Shown here: positions 13,101 through 28,100 of the stretch, piece by piece
How the letters are laid out: each line of letters opens with the position of its first letter
How positions within the stretch are numbered: the first letter of the stretch is position 1
NCBI GenBank assembly: GCA_030248215.1
Contig: JASANG010001256.1
Coordinates: 1 to 64,000, forward strand
DNA length: 64,000 bases
Origin: Enoplolaimus lenunculus
Lineage: Eukaryota; Nematoda; Enoplea; Enoplida; Thoracostomopsidae
Direction: 5' to 3'
Notes under the pieces: generated by a model
The model's database searches: none
What the model was told of the DNA's origin: nothing
Seen by the model: only the letters and a program-made list of their open reading frames with translations
Program-made: the position numbers and the translations under genes

Positions 13101-16100
13101 TAGTATGAATATTTTCTATTTCATCTAAAATCAAGCATCAAACTGTAATTCGAACAACCACTGGCTCTTGGACTGAAATTGTTTACACTGTTCATTACTC
13201 GGTTATACGAAATCAGTTACATAAATGATGGCTGATAAGCCAGAACTCTTGTTAGACGTTTGTAGACAGGTGCGGATCCAGAGAAACTGGTGACGGAAGA
13301 GATGGCCTGGCAAATGTTACGAAATGCAGTAAGGTAGAAACCATATCGCTTTATCACTATACAATTTCAAGAAGAGGTAAATTGTGCGGTATATATCACA
13401 ACAAATTTCTGAACGGAAAAATTGTATTTTAATAACTATAGTTTTCTGAGGTAAAATAATTATGCGGTAGGGACTTTATCATTTTATCGCAAAAAATTTC
13501 TGGTGCGGGGGGTACGCCACGAGCCATTTTCCCGTTGGGTCTACTAGTGTTTGTAGACACGTGTGTCTTAAGTGTTACCAAGAGTAGATGATTTATGCTT
13601 TCATGTACTGTGCTGCGTTTTCAGCTTAAATATAACAATTGTAACAGTGACCATACCTTGAATAATAAATATTTTTCATATCCATCCTTAGCTGTGGTCA
13701 TTTGTTCATAAGTGTTTGTTAACAAATTTGATGAGAGTAAAAAGTATCTTATGCGTATCGCTGAAATTTACATAACATTTCAGAAAAGTTTATTTTTCTT
13801 AAATTAAAAATGTATAAAATTAAAAGAATACTTAAAAAATAATATTGAAATAACAAAAATAATAATTTTGGGTGCTTGCATACTTGTGAAAACAGAATAC
13901 AGCCACTTACTCAATATTTACCTCCCTAGGCAATGTTTAGAGATTCCTGTAAGTGTAAAAAAATATTGCTTAAGGCACACTGTTAGCTATTGTAATAGAC
14001 TCAACAAATCGTACACCCTGACACAATATTTTGACGGCACCACGACATCGAAAATATAAAAATATTGCACCGTCCATATTATATGCTCATCCCTGAACAA
14101 TTTTTTCGTAATAAAAATGAACTTTTACAAGGACGCAAACCAATATCAAAAGAGTAAATGAGAAAAAATATAGACCAACGAAACTAAAAATGACAGATGG
14201 CAAATAATTGAGACTAAAATTATGAACAAGAAAATTTTTTTCACTTTTATCTTAAAATTAAGACAATATATTGAATTTAATAATATATCGTTCAGACTTT
14301 CTGGTCTATTGTAGGGCTCAGGCAATTTTGTATGTAAGTATTTTAGGTTTTTTTACTTATGGCCGTATTTGGTTGTGTACACTATTTTAGGCTTAGGTTT
14401 AGGCACAGGCTTTAAACTTAGGTTTCAGAAGAGGCTAAACTTTTGCGTAAACCTAAACGCTGAACCCTAAGCTTGTGGATGCAAACATGCGTTGTACCTG
14501 GTAACAGTCGAATGGTGAATTTAATATTTGAGCGTATTGTAAATGCTATTGTTGCGGCGTTTACATTATAAAATTTGACCTGTGCCACAAAATGTGTCGT
14601 CCTATCGCAGGGTTAACGAGTTATCATTGACGCTACCTCATTTTCCTTACCTAGCCTCAACGAGTGGTCTGTGCCACTCGTTGAGGTAGGGTCAACATTA
14701 ATGCTACACACAGTGTTGAGGCAACTGATGGTAGATTTCCACCTGTGTTTCAATGCTTACTACAAAATTCATATTCTGAAACAAAGTGTACACAACTAGA
14801 AACAGTTAAACTTTTATAGCTAAAGTTTCTCAGTAAAAACAATCGGGTTGAAAATTTAAAAATGTTTTAAAATAAAGAAAAATACTTTTAAAATGGGTTT
14901 GAAAATTCAAAAATAATTTAAAATAAAGACCAAATACTTTTAAAATGGGTTTGAAAATTCAAAAATGTTTTAAAATAAAGAAAAATACTTGTAAAATGGG
15001 TTTGAAAATTCAAAAATATTTTAAAATAAAGAAAAATACTTTTAAAATGGGTTTGAAAATTCAAAAATATTTTAAAATAAAGAAAAATACTTTTAAAATG
15101 GGTTTGAAAATTCAAAAATATTTTAAAATAAAGAAAAATACTTGTAAAATGGGTTTGAAAATTTAAAAATATTTTAAAATAAAGAAAAATATATACTTTT
15201 AAAATGGGTTTGAAAATTCAAAAATAATTTATAATAAAGAAAAATACTTTTAAAATGGGTTTGAAAATTCAAAAATATTTTAAAATAAAGAAAAATACTT
15301 TTAAAATGGGTTTGAAAATTCAAAAATATTTTAAAATAAAGACCAAATACTTTTAAAATGGGTTTGAAAATTCAAAAATATTTTAAAATAAAGACCAAAT
15401 ACTTTTAAAATGGGTTTGAAAATTCAAAAATAATTTATAATAAAGAAAAATACTTTTAAAATGGGTTTGAAAATTCAAAAATATTTTAAAATAAAGACCA
15501 AATACTTTTAAAATGGGTTTGAAAATTCAAAAATATTTTAAAATAAAGACCAAATACTTTTAAAATGGGTTTGAAAATTCAAAAATATTTTAAAATAAAG
15601 ACCAAATACTTTTAAAATGGGTTTGAAAATTCAACAATAATTTATAATAAAGAAAAATACTTTTAAAATGGGTTTGAAAATTTAAAAATATTTTAAAATA
15701 AAGAAAAATACTTTTAAAATGGGTTTGAAAATTTAAAAATATTTTAAAATAAAGAAAAATACTTTTAAAATTATACGAACAACGGGTTGGTTTTTTTAAC
15801 AATCCTGTGTAGTAAAAAGCCGGTGCTAGAAAATATATTCTCGTTTATCCGTTATGTGATTACCTGACACTTTTCAATAAAAATAATACAATGTTTTGTT
15901 TATGTAACATGAAACCCTTTAAAATAAACTCACAAGTATACGATTTGGCTTATACCAAGTTCCCTTCTGGCTATTTTCCGGTGGGGAATACAAGGTTTTT
16001 CAATGAGTTCAAGCAAGGTTGAAATTTTTCTATGGGAGCAAAACTTTTTCAGGGGGCCAGATTGGCTCGGGCCTGGTTTGGATGTGTCGTAAGTTACAAG

Positions 16101-19100
16101 TGTTTTGTTATGTTGGTGTCTAAAAATTGTTAGATATTAGGGTTGCGCTATACTTTTTGACGTCCAGTCCGTCCGTACCTGCCCCGTCCGAGGCGCGCCC
16201 GGACGTCAAGTATAGTGCAATCCTTAGTCGATACAGAGATTTCTATTAATTTATTAACGTCATTATCATTGACGGATACAAGAATTTTTAAATTATGCTA
16301 ATTGCCCAACAAAGCATACCAGGCATAAGGCGAATGATTTCGTGAGCGAAACGAGCGAAAAGTCAAACTGAATTTTAGTAGTAGGTACTGTAGACCCGAA
16401 TAAGAGGGGGGGCCTCATATTGGTTCCCAACCAATAGGAGTTTGTATTCATAATAAGGGTCAGTAAGCGGATAGAGTCCCTAAACCCTATATTTAGAGTC
16501 CATAAACGTCAGTACCGGATATATATCAGCAACGAAGGGGCGGCGGAGCGTGGGTAAAAATAAATACAGCCCGTAACCGAATAACAGGGGGACTATCTGA
16601 GAGGCCAAATAATATCAGTCCCCTCCCTTCTATTCGGACTAAGATACTTTTTCACTATACAACCAATATAACCACGTGTTAAATTGTTGCAGCTAATAAA
16701 GCAGGTGAAAGTCAGATATAAACAATTGAAATCCTTATAAATCTGATGTAAAACTCATTTTCTACAGAATGACAAGAATCGTCATGTGACACTTTGGATG
16801 TATTAAGGGAGTTTTGGTGGTCTATAAAAGAGTAGCTTTAACTATTTTTTGTTAGTTAGGATGATTATTCTCGCGGGCTTAGGAATCTGTACCAGATTTA
16901 CATTGCCAAGGAGAAGTGACTACGATCAATTTGTCAGTTTATTAAAAACATAAAATTATATGAAAAACTCAGGGGTGTTTTAAAATCTCATCATTTTTTG
17001 CGACTGGAGCAGGGGGGGTGGCTAGTCGTGGGTATACTCTAAAAATAACTGCTAAATAAACTTACTAAAAATACCAGATGGTTGTTGTCTGGATGCGTAA
17101 TCAGTTTTTATACTTATTTGAATGGTAAAGATAGTTTTTAAAAAGTATATCTGTATTATAGCTATGTATAAATTTCTAGTTCACTTTAAAATATTTATCT
17201 AACAAGTGGAATTCTAAGGGGAAATCCCCTATTCTAGCGTACAAAAATGAGTTCCTAAGTCTAAGTCTAAGCCTAAGTCTAAGCAAAAACATATAATCCA
17301 GAATCGAAACCTACTCTTTTATAGAACCACCAGAAACGTGGACGCCGCTTAAAGTAACATGGGCCAAAAGGTGAATCGCAGATGCAGTCTTGGAGCGGAT
17401 TCGTTGTAGGTCAGTTCTGTCAAAGGCGAAACTTAGTTGTTGACATCAGATTTACAAGGATTTCAATTGTTTATAGCTTGACTTTCACCTGCTTTATTAG
17501 CTGCAACAATTTAATACGTGGTTATATTGGTTGTATAGTGAAAAAGTTAATACTGTAGTGACCCGAATAGAAGGGAGGGGACTGATATTTATTTGGCCTC
17601 TGCAGATAGTACCCCCTGTTATTCGGTTACGGGCTGTAATTTATTTTTAACCCACGCTCCGCCGCCCTTCGTTGCTGATATATATCCGGTACTGACGTTT
17701 ATGGACTCTAAATATAGGTTTAGGGACTCTATCCGCTTACGGACCCTTATTATGAATACAAACTCCTATTGGTTGGGAACCAATATGAGGCCCCCCTCTT
17801 ATTCGGGTCTACAGTACCTACTACTAAAATTCAGTTTGACTTTTCGCTCGTTTCGCTACGAAGATCATTCCCTATGCCTGGTATGCTTTTTGGGCAATTA
17901 GCATAATTTAAAAATTCTTGTATCGTCAATGATAATGATGTTAATAAATTAATAGAAATCCTCGTATCGCCGACTAAGGATTGCGCTATACTTGACGTCC
18001 GGCGCCGTCCGCCTCCGGCATCCGTACGGCGCCGTACGGGTGACGGACGGCACTGGACTCAACAAAAGTATACGCTATATCTAACAATTTTTAGACACCA
18101 ACATAACAAAACACTTGTAACTTACGACACATCCAAACCAGGCCCGTAGTCAATCTGGCCCCCTGAAAAAGTTTTGCTCCCATAGAAAAATTTCAACCTT
18201 GCTTGTAACTCATTGAAAACCCTTGTATTCCCCTCCGGAAAATGTAGACCCCCTAGCAAGGCGAACTTGGTCTGATCCAAGCCATAATCGTATGACTTGT
18301 GCAGTTTTATTTTAAAGGGTTTCATGTTACATAAACAAAACATTGTATTATTTTTATTGAAAAGTGTCAGGTAATCAAATAACGGATAAACGAGAATATA
18401 TTTTCTAGCACCGGCTTTTTACTACACAGGATTGTTAAAAAAACCAACCCGTTGTTCGTATAATTTTGAAAGTATTTTTCTTTATTTTAAAATATTTTTG
18501 AATTTTCAAACCCATTTTAAAAGTATTTGGTCTTTATTTTAAAATATTTTTGAATTTTCAAACCCATTTTAAAAGTATTTTTCTTTATTTTAAAATATTT
18601 TTGAATTTTCAAACCCATTTTAAAAGTTTTATTTTCCATTTTGTTTTTTTTATTTTAAAATATTTTTGAATTTTCAAACCCATTTTAAAAGTATTTGGTC
18701 TTTATTTTAAAATATTTTTGAATTTTCAAACCCATTTTAAAAGTATTTTTCTTTATTTTAAAATATTTTTGAATTTTCAAACCCATTTTAAAAGTATTTT
18801 TCTTTATTATAAATTATTTTTGAATTTTCAAACCCATTTTAAAAGTATTTTTCTTTATTTTAAAATATTTTTGAATTTTCAAACCCATTTTAAAAGTATT
18901 TTTCTTTATTATAAATTATTTTTGAATTTTCAAACCCATTTTAAAAGTATTTTTCTTTATTTTAAAATATTTTTGAATTTTCAAACCCATTTTAAAAGTA
19001 TTTTTCTTTATTATAAATTATTTTTGAATTTTCAAACCCATTTTAAAAGTATATATTTTTCTTTATTTTAAAATATTTTTAAATTTTTAAACCCATTTTA

Positions 19101-22100
19101 CAAGTATTTTTCTTTATTTTAAAATATTTTTGAATTTTCAAACCCATTTTAAAAGTATTTTTCTTTATTTTAAAATATTTTTGAATTTTAAAACCCATTT
19201 TAAAAATTTTATTTTCAAACCCATTTTAAAAGTATTTTTCTTTATTTTAAAATATTTTTGAATTTTCAAACCCATTTTAAAAGTATTTTTCTTTATTTTA
19301 AAATATTTTTGAATTTTCAAACCCATTTTACAAGTATTTGGTCTTTATTTTAAATTATTTTTGAATTTTCAAACCCATTTTAAAAGTATTTTTCTTTATT
19401 TTAAAACATTTTTAAATTTTCAACCCGATTGTTTTTACTGAGAAACTTTAGCTATAAAAGTTTAACTGTTTCTAGTTGTGTACACTTTGTTTCAGAATAT
19501 GAATTTTGTAGTAAGCATTGAAACACAGGTGGAAATCTACCATCAGTTGCCTCAACACTGTGTGTAGCATTAATGTTGACCCTACCTCAACGAGTGGCAC
19601 AGACCACTCGTTGAGGTCTACGGTCAACGGAAAATTTTGAGGTAGCGTCAATGATAACTCGTTAACCCTGCGATAGGACGACACATTTTGTGGCACAGGT
19701 CAAATTTTATAATGTAAACGCCGCAACAATAGCATTTACAATACGCTCAAATATTAAATTCACCATTCGACTGTTACCAGGTACAACGCATGTTTGCATC
19801 CACAAGCTTAGGGTTCAGCGTTTAGGTTTACGCAAAAGTTTAGCCTCTTCTGAAACCTAAGTTTAAAGCCTGTGCCTAAACCTAAGCCTAAAATAGTGTA
19901 CACAACCAAATACGGCCATAAGTAAAAAAACCTAAAATACTTACATACAAAATTGCCTGAGCCCTACAATAGACCAGAAAGTCTGAACGATATATTATTA
20001 AATTCAATATATTGTCTTAATTTTAAGATAAAAGTGAAAAAAATTTTCTTGTTCATAATTTTAGTCTCAATTATTTGCCATCTGTCATTTTTAGTTTCGT
20101 TGGTCTATATTTTTTCTCATTTACTCTTTTGATATTGGTTTGCGTCCTTGTAAAAGTTCATTTTTATTACGAAAAAATTGTTCAGGGATGAGCATATAAT
20201 ATGGACGGTGCAATATTTTTATATTTTCGATGTCGTGGGTGCCGTCAAAATATTGTGTCAGGGTGTACGATTTGTTGAGTCTACAATAGCTTACAGTGTG
20301 CCTTAAGCAATATTTTTTTACACTTACAGGAATCTCTAAACATTGCCTAGGGAGGTAAATATTGAGTAAGTGGCTGTATTCTGTTTTCACAAGTATGCAA
20401 GCACCCAAAATTATTATTTTTGTTATTTCAATATTATTTTTTAAGTATTCTTTTAATTTTATACATTTTTAATTTAAGAAAAATAAACTTTTCTGAAATG
20501 TTATGTAAATTTCAGCGATACGCATAAGATACTTTTTACTCTCATCAAATTTGTTAACAAACACTTATGAACAAATGACCACAGCTAAGGATGGATATGA
20601 AAAATATTTATTATTCAAGATATGGTCACTGTTAGAATTGTTATATTTAAGCTGAAAACGCAGCACAGTACATGAAAGCATAAATCATCTACTCTTGGTA
20701 ACACTTAAGACACACGCGTCTACAAACACTAGTAGACCCAGCGGGGGAAGGGTTCGGGGCGTACCCCCCCCCCCGCACCAGAAATTTTTTGCTATAAAAT
20801 GGTAAAGTCCCTACCGCATAATTATTTTCCCTCAGAAAATTATCGTTATTAAAATACAATTTTTCCGTTCAGAAATTTGTTGTGATATATACCGCACAAT
20901 TTACCTCTTCTTGAAATTGTATAGTGATAAAGCGATATGGTTCCTACCTTACTGCATTTCGTAACATTTGCCAGGCCATCTCTTCCGTCACCAGTTTCTC
21001 TGGATCCGCACCTGTCTACAAACGTCTAACAAGAGTTCTGGCTTATCAGCCATCATTTATGTAACTGATTTCGTATAACCGAGTAATGAACAGTGTAAAC
21101 AATTTCAGTCCAAGAGCCAGTGGTTGTTCGAATTACAGTTTGATGCTTGATTTTAGATGAAATAGAAAATATTCATACTAAAACGATTTAATTTTTCGGA
21201 TTTCCAAGCGTAAACATTTTTTTCGGGTTTGTTGAAAATATGACTTATTTTCGGAATACTTCATTTGGGATCGAAACAGTTGCAAAAACACGCCTATTAT
21301 TCAAGTGCGTGGGCCTGTAGCCAAGGGAGATGGGGGCAGGGGGGTCTCAGCTCCATATGGAAACATTTGGGGCCCCTAGAGAATTTTTAACGTTGCTGGT
21401 AACTTATTGAAAACCCATGGATGTCCCTCCTGGAAATTTTTTAGCCCCCCTAGCAAGGTGAGCTGGCTACTGGCCTGGACAGCTTGTACCCCGTTGGGCG
21501 ACCAATCTATCCTGCCTCACTCCGTCCCAACTCAATTTTTTTTGTATCTCCCGATGAACCTACTTTCTGTGATTCTTTGCTATCAAAAAACCCAACAAAA
21601 GTATTGAACTTGTGCGATTTTGCCAAAATTATTATATCTTTTAATCATTTTAACAGGTTTATACTTAAATTTTGACAGAAACGTTATTTAAAATATTAAT
21701 TTATTGTACCTGTTTAGCCTAAAAACCGTTTCGGTGGCAACGAAAAACGCAACAGGTTTTCATGCGAGCAAAGGCGGTTAATACAGATACTTAAAATGTG
21801 ATATTTGCCAATTTTTTTACAATATTTGAAATATATGTTTTAAAACAATCTAGCGTACAGATTTTGTGTGACCTTCTTCAAATATATTTTCAGGCAATGC
21901 ATATCATTTAACTCCGGGAGTGCGTAGTTTGAAGGAATATTCTTTCAGCTAAGTGTAGCTACCGGTAGAAATTTTTGGCCCTGGGAGACAGTTGGTTATT
22001 TACAAAGTCGGAGAAATTGCCTACTGTAGTGACCCGAATACGAGGGTGATAATAAGAGGGGGTCCCTATTTTGAGTCCCAATCAATAGGAAACCGTATCC

Positions 22101-25100
22101 CTAATAAGATTTCGTAAGCGGATAGAGTCCATAAACTCGAATTAGGGTCCATGAACGACAATTATCTCTAATTATAGCGCATAAATAACTCCAGGCCCAA
22201 ATAAAGTAAATTTGGAAAGTAGAATACAGTTATTGTTGCTGTTCCTACAACACCTACTCTCTTAAAGCTTAAGCGAACTTTATTTAAGCTTTAGCTAATC
22301 CAGCAGCATTAAGCTAACTTTCTAGATTAACTAAACCTAACAGGTAGTTTTACGCTTAAACTCATTTAAAATCTTACATATTTTTAGTTTAAGGTAAAGT
22401 TAACTAATTACTTGCTACACATAATTTCTAAACTGCACTTGATAACCGAAGACCAAATTTAACTTAAACTCGTGTAAACTTGAAAATAAATTAATCTTAA
22501 ACTTGCAAATGAAACTCCGTTCAGCCGTTAAAATGTTTTACTTAAATTGATATTCAAGTTTAGTTAAGCTACAATTTAAGTTTAAGTTTTTTAAAAATTA
22601 TTTTTTTCAAATATTTTAGAAGCCATATGCAGCGTTTAATATGCAACGACAGTATCGACTGCTGACTAAAATCAGTAATTATTTCGAATATGGCTAACAC
22701 AAACTGTGTATTGTCTTCATTTCGCGACCTATGCTGTATTTATTATATGATATTATGTAAGTTGTACTGTTTTAAAAAAATTGTAAAATATAAAACTCCA
22801 GGCCCGGAGCCGGCTCACCTTGCTAGATGGGGCTAGAAATTTTTTAGGCGCCCAAGTTTTTGTTGACTTACAAGCACAATTGAAATTTTCTTGGGGGGCT
22901 AAGCCTATGTGCCCTCCCATTGGATAGGGGCCGGCATAGCGTTGTAAAACCACCATGTAGTTTCATATAATAGCGTTTTGTTACACCAGCGATTCGGTTT
23001 ATAACTTCTTCGTTTATGAAGAATGCATTTGCAAAATGCTATCAAAATCTCGAAAAGCGTTTAAAATAGCGTTTATACTTTGACACTGTTTCATATAACA
23101 TTGTGCTATGCTTGGTAAAATATATTGACCCTATTAAGAGGGGGCTTGTCATTTTGAGTCCCAATCAATAATAGTCTGTATCCCTAATTAACGTCCATCA
23201 GTGGACAGAATCCATAAGTCTTAATTAGCGTTCATAAAACAGACCAAAGTAGAAGAATATCGTAGTCTGTTCAAACCGTAACGGATACTCAGATAACCCA
23301 GGTAAACTTTTTTAAGTCCGGAAAAACAATAACGGGCACGGCAGTCAACAAAAAATGCTTCGAAGCAATTGAGTTCTGTTCAAACAAAAAAGAATAAAAA
23401 CGAAGGCTGTTTGGTCCAACGAGAATTAAAATAAATAACAGTCCGCAACCGAATAACTGGAGTAACCTCTGGAAAAGCAAAATATATATCATTCCTCACT
23501 GTTCGAGCAAGTTGCAGCTGCGAGTTCTCGCTGCAAAAACTTGCACGTGTGAATGAGTCTTTATTCAGGTCACTACAGAGTTGCTGGAAATACTGTCGTT
23601 GAATCTTATTTCATTCACATTACTTAATACTTGTTTTTGGTCAAATTTGCAACTCTTAACTTATAAACTGTAGCTTTTTTTACAGTCTTTGATTTTTATG
23701 TTTCAGGTAGCATTTTCGTGTTGATTAATTCGCATGGCGGTAAGTTGTTTTAAATTTTCAATTTAAAATTAATTTAGTTCAATTTGTTCTAAATTTTATT
23801 TTTTATTTAACCATCTAAACTAGTAATCGACACTTTATCAAGTGTTTTTTACATAGAGTACACTATCAGCAACTATCGCAAACCATATACCTGAAACAAT
23901 AAGTTGCAATATCCAACGCGGAGTACAAAATATCCACACAATACGTTACAGATCCCACCCCCCTTCGGTTCCATCGTCAAGCTTCTTGTAGCTGAGTGAC
24001 GATTGTAAACAGCTTCCACTCAAGAGTCCAGGGTTCGAATATTAGTGTAAAATTTGAAAAGATATGAAATAAGACAACTATGCTGCAATATTCTTATACG
24101 ATTTTATAAGCAAAACTATTTGAACAATTTTGAAACTAAATGAGACAGATCAAATGCTTTATAAACCATACATTACAATGTATAACAAGAAGCTGCAGAT
24201 TCTAAACGATATAAAAGCCGCTTTCTTATTGGCTTATGAAAAAAATGCAAATTCTGCGTGCAATTTGCAGCTGCAACTTTTCGCAGCAAAAACTTGCACG
24301 TGTAAATAGGGTTTAAAATTGTAATTTTTAAAATTTAGATTTTCAATTCAACAGCAACAGCAACATCCTTCATGTCAGTGTTGAACGAAGCGAAACCAAA
24401 GGATTCATCGCGTTTGAAACTGCGCAATTTCACAAATTTCCCCGAGTTCAAGTGAATTTCAACAATCGTCACAATGTGTCATGTACCATATTAGGTATAT
24501 TTTATGTAAAATACACTTGGTTTTGCCGAAGATAAATTTTGCCAGGGCCGGAACGCCCTCCGTATTGCAGTAATGTTTGAATTTTGAGGTGTACGGGTGT
24601 TCAGAATAGACAAATATGACAGTAAGATATAATTGCGTTGCTTCTGTACATGTTTCACAATTCTTTCCACTTTTAAGCGTAAGATTAGGCTTAGGTTTTG
24701 GAATAGACTAACCTAAGCTTTTTTCAAAAGTAACACCTTAACCTTAAATGTAAATGCAAAAACGTGTAAGAGACTTTAGATCAAACAAATCCGTAGCCAA
24801 ATGATTTCAATGCAACATTTGGCTGTAAAAGTGACTGTTTCAACGGCCAATGTAAAGAACAGGTGCGCGGAACAGTATTATAAGCATATTCCTAAGCCTA
24901 AGCGTAAGAATGAGCATATGCCTAAGCCTAAGCTTAAGCCAAGCCAAAAAATTAGTCTAAAGGTTAAGCTTACTCTATTGCAGTCCCACAGAAAAACCTT
25001 CCGCGCATGATCTTTACATGGGTCGTTTCAACTTACGGCAGGATTTTCGGCACTGCCTAACCCCCTACGTCTGTTTTTAAGCTGGGAAGAACGATTATTT

Positions 25101-28100
25101 CAGATGTCAATAAAGATTCGACAAAGGTCCGGTTTAACTACGAATTGAGTGATGACAAGTTATGGTGCTACTCCGCTGATTATGACGTTGATGCCGGAAA
25201 CAGTCAAGTTGCCACCGGAACCGGGTCTGCTAATGTCACATGGATAATCGGTAAGATCAAAAGTAGATGATGCTCTTAGACAAGAGTATGCAACTCAGCT
25301 TTTTCCGCGTCGTACGAAATGTACCAGCGAACGTTGCGTTTTTGTCTGACCCCTCCCTGGTGGTCGATGTTACGTCGTCGATACAGGTTAACCTTGAGTG
25401 ACAAATAATGTTATTTCGTTGCAAATACCAATAGAGCACTTTTTTGTGACACCAACAACCGTAACTTCTTTGGTTACGTTAACTGTACCCCCCCCTCCGG
25501 CAATGAGACAGGGTCGGGTAAAAACGTAACGCGCGCTTAGTACATTCTTTCCAACACACAATGCACCCAATTGCATACTCTTATCCCACTATCGAATTCA
25601 AAGGCGAGTACGAACGGCGTACGCCGCTGTCAAAACAATTTTTGTGATAAAATGCTAAAGGTTCTACTTTGCAATTTTTCCCATCAGAAAATTTTCGCAT
25701 ATGTGCAGTACAGTAAATATTGCGTTTCATAACGTTTGCCAGCCCGGTCCCAAGCGTCAGAAATTTCTGGATCCGCTACGGGTTCTTATCTAACGACGAT
25801 CCATTCTTGGTAAGATTAAAAGCTAACGGTGTTTTCACAACTTCAAAATGTTACAACGGAATTTCGTTCAGTTTTAGCAATGCCTAAACGTGTAAATTTA
25901 AAACATTTTTTCAAATTTGCAAAATCGACTCAAGTCAAAGGTCAGCTTAACTCATGTTTCTCCAACGCAGCCGTTAATTGAACAAAATTTGAAAATTATT
26001 TGTTTCAGATCAATACACCGGATGCGTTTCTGAGTTGATAATCAACGCCAACAAAATGACGTGTACTTCGCAATCATTTGATCCCGGTATTCAACTCCAT
26101 GACGTCACTTGTGCAACCTGTGCCCCTGAACCTATCACCCAGCCGCCGCCAATGCTATTTACCATCAATCATAATCCCAAACCAAGTGATACATCGTCAA
26201 ATTATGGACTAAAACTACTACTGCCTGATAATGTTGAAAATTTAAAAATGTCAGACAAATTTCAAAAATACAACAATTATACCATTGACACTATCGAACA
26301 GATTGAAAATTTTCAACAAAATAACAACAAAACACTCATTGAACGAAGTGAAGTTCAATTCAACTCAACCGACACAACATTCCAAAACGACCCGGTGGCA
26401 AAAAGAGAATTTCAAAATTTGCTACAAACTCATGAACCACATTCAGCAAGCGATAACTCAATCGGCGATCATATCCTTTTGTTCAATTTGTCCTCTCAAA
26501 GTTCAAATTTAAAAAACACTACTTTAAGTTTAAATCTTGAGCACACGTTAGAATCACATCCAGCACTGACAGTTTTGCCATCATCAACAACTCCAGCTAC
26601 TTCTCTGTCTGATTCAGACTCTACGTTCGACACTTTTCAATCTAACACTTCAACGCTAACTTCCACCGACCCACAGTTATTTAACCTGATACAAAGCGGC
26701 CAAAATAATTCCACTCCTAGGTCTACTTGTACACCAGATACCTGTCCGTGGTATTCCACGTGTTTTAGTACGCCAGAAGTTCCGTATTATATTTGCATAT
26801 GTAACGATAACGTTAGTATGCCTGGGTGTAGTACTGATGACGAGATAGCAAGGACTAAATATGCAAATGAGACAGTAGCGACAAAGTTAGACTGCTCGAG
26901 TTCAGTTGCTCAAACCTGCCACAGAAATGGTCGATGTTTTGATAATCCGGCCGCTGAGAGCCCTTACGGTTTCAGTTGTATTTGCAGCCGGGGTTGGATG
27001 TTGCCATACTGTGTTGCACCGGATCCTTGTGTACCTCAAGGCACATTTGAGCCTTATTGTAATAATGGGGGCGTTTGTGAGCCGATTGAAGTTGGACTTA
27101 ATTTGTACGAAGCAAAGTAAGTTGTGATTTCAGTGAACCTGCTGTAGCGATCCGAATAAGAGGGTGTGGGGTAATAAGAGGGGTCCCCATTTTGTGTCCC
27201 AATCAATAGGAGTGCGTATCCCTAGTAAAAGTCAGTAAGCGGATAGAGTTCCTAAATCCTAATTAGAGTCCATGAAGGTCAGTTATTCCTAATTGTACTA
27301 AATCCTAATTAGGGTCCATGAAGGTTAGTTATTCCTAATTGTAGTTCATAAAGACCCCAGGACCAAATAAAGTTGAGTTCTGAAACTTTAAAGCGTTTTT
27401 AAATTTTGAAAGTACATAAGTATAACCTTGCATTACCACTCAAATTTTGATGCAATACAAAAACGTTTAATACAACGGATAGTTGCAATACCGGTATTTA
27501 TCAGTATTGAAGGGTGGCGGAGCGTGGGCTAAAAATAAATAACAGTTCGTAACCAAATAACAATGGGGGTACCATCTGGAGAGGCCAAATAAATATCAGT
27601 CCTCCCCACTTTTTCGGATCACTACAGTATACTATAAACATATAATGTGTGTCTGTCTGACCAGGATGGGCGTTTACAGAGGTATAACGTCATTTTTGTG
27701 ATTTTCTAAAAGGGTTTATATCAACTATTGTAGTTAATAATACAATAAATCATTCTTGAAATTTATGTAAAACAACACCTGTCTTTTCAAAAATCCTACC
27801 ACCGGCTCTGCAGTGGTTTCTTTGATCAGGTTATTGGCTATGAAACCGAAATTTTGTCCGCATTATAATGCGAATATTATGCAATTGCAGCCTGTTAGCC
27901 AAAACTTAGGCAAAAATTTAATAAATTCGCGACGACTGAAATTTTAGAACACGTGCTGTCATACCTGGAGGAATATATTTCAACAGTTTTGAACCAGCAA
28001 ATTTATTAAAATTGAAAAAATAATGTTTTGTACGAGAATGAATATGTAGGTTTTTTGATTGACGGGACCAAAATTCCAAAACCTGTTATTAACAGAGGAT

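Noticed and set aside
14918-15802. ORFs of 65-117 codons in the AT-rich arrays (also 18718-19071)
   Set aside because: Read-through of the 51-bp repeat; they encode a 17-residue repeat with no gene features.
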